The position numbers and the translations under genes are program-made. Below, one piece after another: positions 58,611 through 64,000 of a DNA stretch of 64,000 nucleotides. Position 1 is the stretch's first letter. Each line of letters starts with the position of its first letter. Source of the stretch: Sclerodactyla briareus. Its lineage: Eukaryota > Echinodermata > Holothuroidea > Dendrochirotida > Sclerodactylidae. The notes below the pieces were generated by a model. That model worked only from the letters and a program-made list of their open reading frames with translations. It searched no databases and was not told the origin of the DNA. Where the stretch lies: NCBI GenBank assembly GCA_026419785.1, contig JAODTK010003087.1:20001-84000 (forward strand), written 5' to 3'.

Positions 58611-60050
58611 GTATGGTAACAAAAAATCTACAGGGTATATCAGGAAGGGGGGGGCGGCTCCTAAATAGAAAAAAAAAACATTGTTGGATTCAGGTATCTG
58701 AAGGTTGAGATAGATTTCCCCGATAACGGCCATCATTCAATCAAGCAGATCGCTCGTGTAATACGTGGCCCTTCAAAGAATTCAATTTTTTCATTCAGTG
58801 TTTCCGTCCGAAATGGATCAGTGTGGTACATCAGTATAGAATATCATATTATGTTCTTAAACTGTTAAAGAAAGGAAACACAATAGTTCCAGGGAAGCGA
58901 GAGCTCAAAGCATTACTATAGTTTTGTTTTAATGTTTTCAGTGAGACCCTACAATTGTCGCCCATTAGGCCCCGGTTGACTATTTTTTAGATTGATTTCT
59001 TTTAATTTCACTGACTTTGATACGCCAAAAATGGACTTTCCCTGCAAGAAATGAAATACGCGAGAATGCCTGGAATATTGAACGTCTGCACCGTTCATGA
59101 CTTGGAGTCAGAACTAACTTAATTCGTCTATAGGCATGGTTAGGGATGTCGAAATAAAACGAAATCACTCTTTTGGGCCGGTTGCATTCGATTCGATTTT
59201 CAGTTTAATTACAAATGGGTCTCATCAGATGTTAGTAAAACAGAGGACAGTCGCAGAATTTTTGTAGCAGTATAACCTAAAATTGCGTGTAGTATGTATG
59301 TACTCATATCGGATAACCTACATGATTGCTGTTGCTATGTATTAGGCCAAAGGTCAACCAGGCCAACAGCAGTCAAAGCCTAATTACTTCCGTACTGAAT
59401 GCTTGGTTCATTCAAGTTTCATTTTGATGTGTAGCTAGCTTGTCCACAAAGCGTAGTCCAATTACGTTGTTTGTTTGTGGAGCTCTCTCATATGGGAATT
59501 ACAAGGCAGTTGGTGGTAGTTATCAACTCTTTGTAAATCACGATGGGCTAATCATGCCTGGATAGGTCTAGATATCTCAAGTTTCTATCTGGACAGTATG
59601 TTTTCATGATGAACCCATGACAAATTGATTGTTTCGGTTTGAGAGGCCAAAGGCCATTCAAAGCAAACAAAGGCCAACCTCTAAAATGCCTTTCAAACAC
59701 TAGTGTTTAGCAAGACACGGCGTGGAGCGTTAGTATCATTTAAGGAACTCACCTTGAGGGAGTGAAAGCATCACTGACTAACGTCTGGTTTGTGATAGTA
59801 AAACTAGACCGGAAATTACTACCACTACATGAGCCGCGTGCCACGGAAAACGCGAAACCAACAGTTTGCTGTAGTCAATGAAGGTAGAGATTTTAAAAAC
59901 TACGGAACTTTCATTTGATCAAACCACTCGATGGGCTGATAAAGTCAACATTTCGTAGATAGCATTCATCTGGAGTGCAATGAAAGTATGTATGTGAATA
60001 TATAATACAGTAGCCACTAACCATGTAGGATAACATGTTGCCAGTCTGTA
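58611..60050. other. Unassigned sequence
   Basis: No recognised exon. Near 58694 the phrase RYLKVEI resembles the KYLEV strand of a SUEL second half, but the rest of the half is absent. Confidence 0.4.
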
Positions 60051-60085
60051 ATATGTGACGTCGTGTCGCTTGTGGATAAGAATAA

Positions 60086-60600
60086 CTCACTGGATAAGAA
60101 ACATGGACCTATTTTGCAGAAGCACAAGATTTCAACTTTCTGACGATGATATCATTGAGATGGTCAATGAACCACTGAGTCATTTGACTTTCTGTTTTTT
60201 CACCGTATTTCATTGGGAAAAGTTATATTTGCCGATATTTGAAAAAAATTTGTCCCAAAGTGTCTTCCTTCTCCCACATTTAGCTGTATTTTCCATTCTG
60301 GAATGCAAAAATGACTTTGATAATTGTTTATGTATAAGAAATGTTGACTGAATAAGAAATATTGACATATTTTGCAGAAGCACAAGATCCTCAGCTTTCT
60401 AATGAGATATTATTTGAGATGGTCAACGAACCACTCAGTCATTTTACCTTCTGCTTTACCTTCGTATTTCTTTAGGCAAACTTATATTTGCCGATAATTT
60501 GCCGATTTAAAAAACAAATGTACAAGAAAGTGTCTTCTTCCCAAGCATATTGGTTATCTTTTCATTTGAAGGGGGGGGGGGGGGGGGGGGGGGAAGTGAG
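60086..60600 (+). repeat. Tandem duplication of a ~265-bp unit
   Basis: ATTTTGCAGAAGCACAAGAT recurs at ~60112 and ~60371, and both copies continue with CAGCTTTCT/CAACTTTCT, GAGATGGTCAANGAACCACT and TATATTTGCCGAT. In both, the frame after TTTTGCAG stays open for about 30 codons (EAQD..., MVNEPLSH, TFCF). It ends in a G tract (60571-60592). Confidence 0.75.
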
Positions 60601-61162
60601 GCCCCGCCCCCCAATAAAAATAACTGAATTAGCATCGTCTCCCGCTGTTTCCCTTGACATATGCGGATATGTAAGTAATTAAGACGAGTCCCCGTTTCAT
60701 GCCAACAGATATGTAAAGCGCACTTCCCATGCCGGTCGGAGGAATATATGTGCTGGAAAGTCCTCGTGTAGCATTAGGGATAAATGACGTATCATGGACA
60801 ATGCGTTGGAAAGTCTAAGTATCTCACAGTGACGTATTCTTGTGGTGAGTAAGACAACTGCCACTTCCTCACCACGGTGGTTGTCATTATTGTGGATACA
60901 TATCTTCTTTCCCATTTAACACTGTACGATAGCATTTGCACACTATCATTTACTTTCCTCGCGCAGAGGCCAGAGAAAAAAATGTCCGAGGCTTCTGACA
61001 TTAGATATGTGGGTGTAAATAGTACACCTCAATTATTGGGTGGTATACCACAAAAGTCATAATATCTGTAAATTATCCACCAGCAACGTGAGATGTTCTG
61101 TATTATTTTCTTCTTCAATTCTTGATAGAGTCAAAGGAAAATATGTAGTCATAAACCGCGTG

Positions 61163-61560
61163 CGTGTGTGAGTGTGTGAAGCCTGGCTTGCTTTCAGGAT
61201 AACTAGACCCCACCTGGATGGATGAAGCACATGCTTGAGATTTAAATTCCCCATGATAGGTATATGATCTCTTTGGCCTTGTGGCCAGGTCAAAGGTCGT
61301 CTAAGATTACAAGGAGATCAACGCTGGAAACCATGTTAACATGATAAGTCAATAATTCTTAGACCGATAACGATGAACTTTGATATGCAACTCTCATGTG
61401 AACACACCATGAAATCTTATCATTTTTTTGTTATAGGCTAATTGGGGGACTTTTCGGTAGAAAAATGGGGAAATTGTGAGAATTTGATTTTAACAAATTT
61501 TCCGCTGGTTTGCAATGTAACTCAACACCCACCAAATGGATGGATCTCCTACTGTGTATG
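61163..61560 (+). repeat. TG-headed dispersed repeat, copy C
   Basis: A short GTGCGTGTGTGAGTGTGTG head, then CTAGACCCCACCTGGATGGA, TTCCCCATGATAGGTATATG, GTTAACATGATAAGTC and ATATGCAACTCTCATGTGA. The order is the same as in copies A and B, in the same orientation. More diverged and shorter. Confidence 0.7.
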
Positions 61561-61619
61561 TGGGTCTCCATATTGATTATATTCACTTTTTTGCATCATT
61601 TAAAGGTTAAAATAAAGGG

Positions 61620-64000
61620 GGGTCGCCGGTGCACACCAATCTAGTGTCGCGAGCGTAGGAGCCTGGAGAACAAGGGTTTTAATGTGCAAGGCACCTGGAA
61701 TCCTGGGCTCGCATACTCGATTTTTGCGGCCGGATCTGTGCTAAAAAGTAAGTTGTGGTAATGGAGTGGGGGGCCCATGAGGCCAATTTGATCGTGTTCT
61801 TATGACTGTTTGAGCTTTTTGTTGCAAGGTTCTGAGACTAAACCAGACTATAGTTTCTGCGCTAGTATATTTTGGAGCTTCATCAGGAGTACGCCTTAGC
61901 GTAAGGCGTGGCGTCTCAGGTTAGGAATGCGCAGCGTCATCTAACATAGCTGCGATTAGCTCGTCTAGTGGGCATCATCGTCAGAAATACAGTAATCCTG
62001 TCTCCCCTTGGTTGGCATACTTACGCTCGCAGGGAAATCTGGATTTAACCTAGTAAATCTTTGAGATTTTCTGCTCTTTTGTAAGCGATTATGGGCCTTT
62101 TAGTTAGGGAATAGACGTGGAAAATCTTCTGGGTTACCGCTGATTAGGTGCCAGTGTCTGGTTAAGCCTTTTTTAGGTCCTTTGTTTTGAGGTGGGGTGA
62201 TATGTTCTCTTTGGACTTTACGCAAACCAAACCCCCAACCGCACCCCCGCCGCTCGTTATCTTCTGTTTTAGAGGGTCCGCCATTGTGTTTCGCGTGGGA
62301 TGGTCCCCCGCTCTGGGCTGGGTGCCCGAAACTTGAACGCACTTGAGGCGTGTTTATATCTTCCTCTCTGGTTAGTTCCGTATAAGGATCTTTTCCATGA
62401 AGGAATTTCTCTTCTCTATGAGTCCGCCTCATTGCTGCAGAGGTGTGCGTATCGTAAGATTCCTCTTTGATGAATCCCATTGAAAGTGGCTTGGGGGTGT
62501 GCAGGGTTGCGATCTAAATATTGGAAGGTTCCTTTCCGGGCTTTGTATAGACTTTGGTGTCTGTAGGCGCTTTGTGAACGGAAATTGTCCCCTTTGAATG
62601 TTTTTAGAATCGGATACTGAGTGAGTCGTAATTTCACACTGTGAATTTCAGGATTTGGTGTTGTTATTAATACGGTCTGCAATCACATTGAGGCAATTTC
62701 ATCTTTAGAGAACCTTCAAATAGGATCAAGATTGTCGCTGTACCGGAGCCATTTGATGCTTTTGGGCTCGGTTTGGATTATGGAGGTCTCTAGTTTGTAC
62801 ATGGCTATGTCGCAAATCCAGGTGAATTGCCTGACTGCCCATTGCGCAACCACTTTTTTGTCTATAAAACTGGCCGTTGAATCCAAAGCAGTTGCGCGTG
62901 AGGATTGTTCATGAGATTCGGAAATGAGCGTGGCGATATTTCGGTATATCGTATAGACCTTGCCGGTGTGTGCTGCCCCTCATAGGCTGCCGACATGTGT
63001 CTAGGGCCTCGTTTTGTGTTGTATTAGTATACATGGGACGACGTCCATAGTAGCGATAAGCAACATTCGCTGGTAATTTAGATGCATTAGCAGTGTTAGT
63101 AGGATAGTATATTCACAAGGTGTTTGCCAACACTATTGGCAGAAGGAAATAATCCACAAAATCTATGAGATTGGCCAGTTGGTGACCCGTTCCCGATGAT
63201 AATTGGTCTGCCAACAAATTTTGAATCTGGCGGGGGCGGTTTGTGAACTTTTGGGGTAGAACATAAGATTGAGGGTGTGAGATTTGGGTTTGTATGGGTT
63301 CACGAATAGCTGGAACGTGCTTCACTATCTCTGTGCAGAGAACAATGTGGGAAAACAGTGTCGAAAACCAGGGAAGACGGGACATGGTTATGTACGCCCG
63401 TTAGCCGTTTCGTAATGGTGGCTCGAAGTTGGCGCTCAATTCGGCTGGTAGTCGGCGCGATTGGGGATAGCGGAACTCTCCTTTATCGAGGGTTTCACCA
63501 CAAGGAGCGGTCGGTCTAAAACGTGTTAAGGGCGACGCGCTCTGCTGTTGTGATGTATTTTAGCATTCCTGAGGTAATGCTCGGCGATTTCGGTTTGGTT
63601 GCCTTCAAGGTATCTTCAAGGTTCCGGGGTTATGCGTTCGCAGTGGGGGCCAGGTTGAAGGTAGGCGGAATTTTGAGATTCGCTGCCCTTAAGCTGATGA
63701 TAAAACGGATGCGCATTCTTCTGCCAGGTCCTTCACTGATGAAAGGATCTGGGTTTGCGCTTCGGTTTATCTGGAGTTATGATGAATGAGACCTTTGGCC
63801 AGGGCTGATATTCTCAGGGTGGATAGAGGCGGGGCTGACAGATTTTTAACGTATCATTGAGTTATCAGCTTCTGTTTTGCAGGCGCTGGCTTCGTGATGC
63901 CACTTGCGCTCCCTGGGGGAAGTTATGACGGGATTGACTTTGCCTTCTTTATTTACAAGGTTTTATTGAGCTTCCGCTTTTGGTAGACGGCCTCCGGCCT
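61620..64000 (-). mobile_element. Penelope-like retroelement, cut by window end
   Basis: Minus-strand motifs in order from 63.2 to 62.1 kb: IIIGNGSPTGQ and LIDFVDYFLLPIV (63100-63205), ATMDVVPMYTNTTQNEALDT (63001-63054; RT motif A region with the catalytic Asp), NGQFYRQKSGCAMGSQA (62831-62880), IKWLRYSDN (motif C, normally Y.DD), YLDRNPAHPQATFNG (62470-62530), GILRYAHL and RPIIAYKRAENL (62070-62103). This order is that of Penelope-like elements. The C-terminal GIY-YIG part is not recognisable. The 3' UTR contains CTGATGAAGCTCCAAAATAT near 61870, a style common for these elements. Many one-base slips. Confidence 0.78.

Noticed and set aside
58690..58720. RYLKVEI as a possible missing SUEL domain 4 second half
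   Set aside because: No CDG, SC.VP or DPC block precedes it; a seven-residue likeness is expected by chance.

Overview
This window is eukaryotic nuclear DNA: intron-rich, about 40% G+C by eye, full of microsatellites and transposon remnants, and with no long uninterrupted ORF. Two spliced plus-strand genes can be recognised. One is a microsomal glutathione S-transferase 1-like gene (exons between 12.18 and 23.24 kb). The other is a secreted multi-domain SUEL-type (galactose/rhamnose-binding) lectin (35.1 to at least 57.7 kb). A tandem SUEL lectin gene together with CR1-type LINEs, a Penelope-like element and tRNA-derived SINEs points to a marine invertebrate, probably an echinoderm or another basal deuterostome. 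That placement is inference and cannot be proved from the window.

Layout. 0-5 kb: a LINE remnant split by a 1.54-kb foldback transposon that itself carries a smaller foldback element. 5.5-5.8 kb: a hAT-type MITE. 6.4-9.0 kb: a tandem array of ~600-bp units with a SINE inserted. 9.0-11.2 kb: simple repeats, including ~380 bp of ATT. 12.1-23.2 kb: the MGST1-like gene. Its second intron holds a 2035-bp foldback element (built almost entirely of inverted AATCCAAGATT modules, with a perfect 6-bp target duplication) and a 3 x 52-bp array of palindromic bZIP-like sites. 25.9-33 kb: repeat-rich DNA with several minus-strand retroelement 3' ends and a second SINE copy. 35.0-58.6 kb: the lectin gene. 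It starts with a TATA box and a signal-peptide-like exon, followed by split SUEL domains D1, D2 and D3 (two exons each, ~120 + ~142-166 nt), the first half of D4, and tiny linker exons of 27 nt between domains. A CR1-like LINE with SGNH, endonuclease and reverse-transcriptase regions sits in the intron after D2. 61.6-64.0 kb: a minus-strand Penelope-like element cut off by the window end.

Almost every recognisable coding block (both host genes and the transposons) is interrupted by single-base insertions or deletions while splice sites and motifs stay intact. Copies of tandem repeats differ from each other in the same way. The simplest reading is an assembly with uncorrected long-read indel errors, so exon frames here should not be taken literally and 'pseudogene' calls for the host genes are not warranted.
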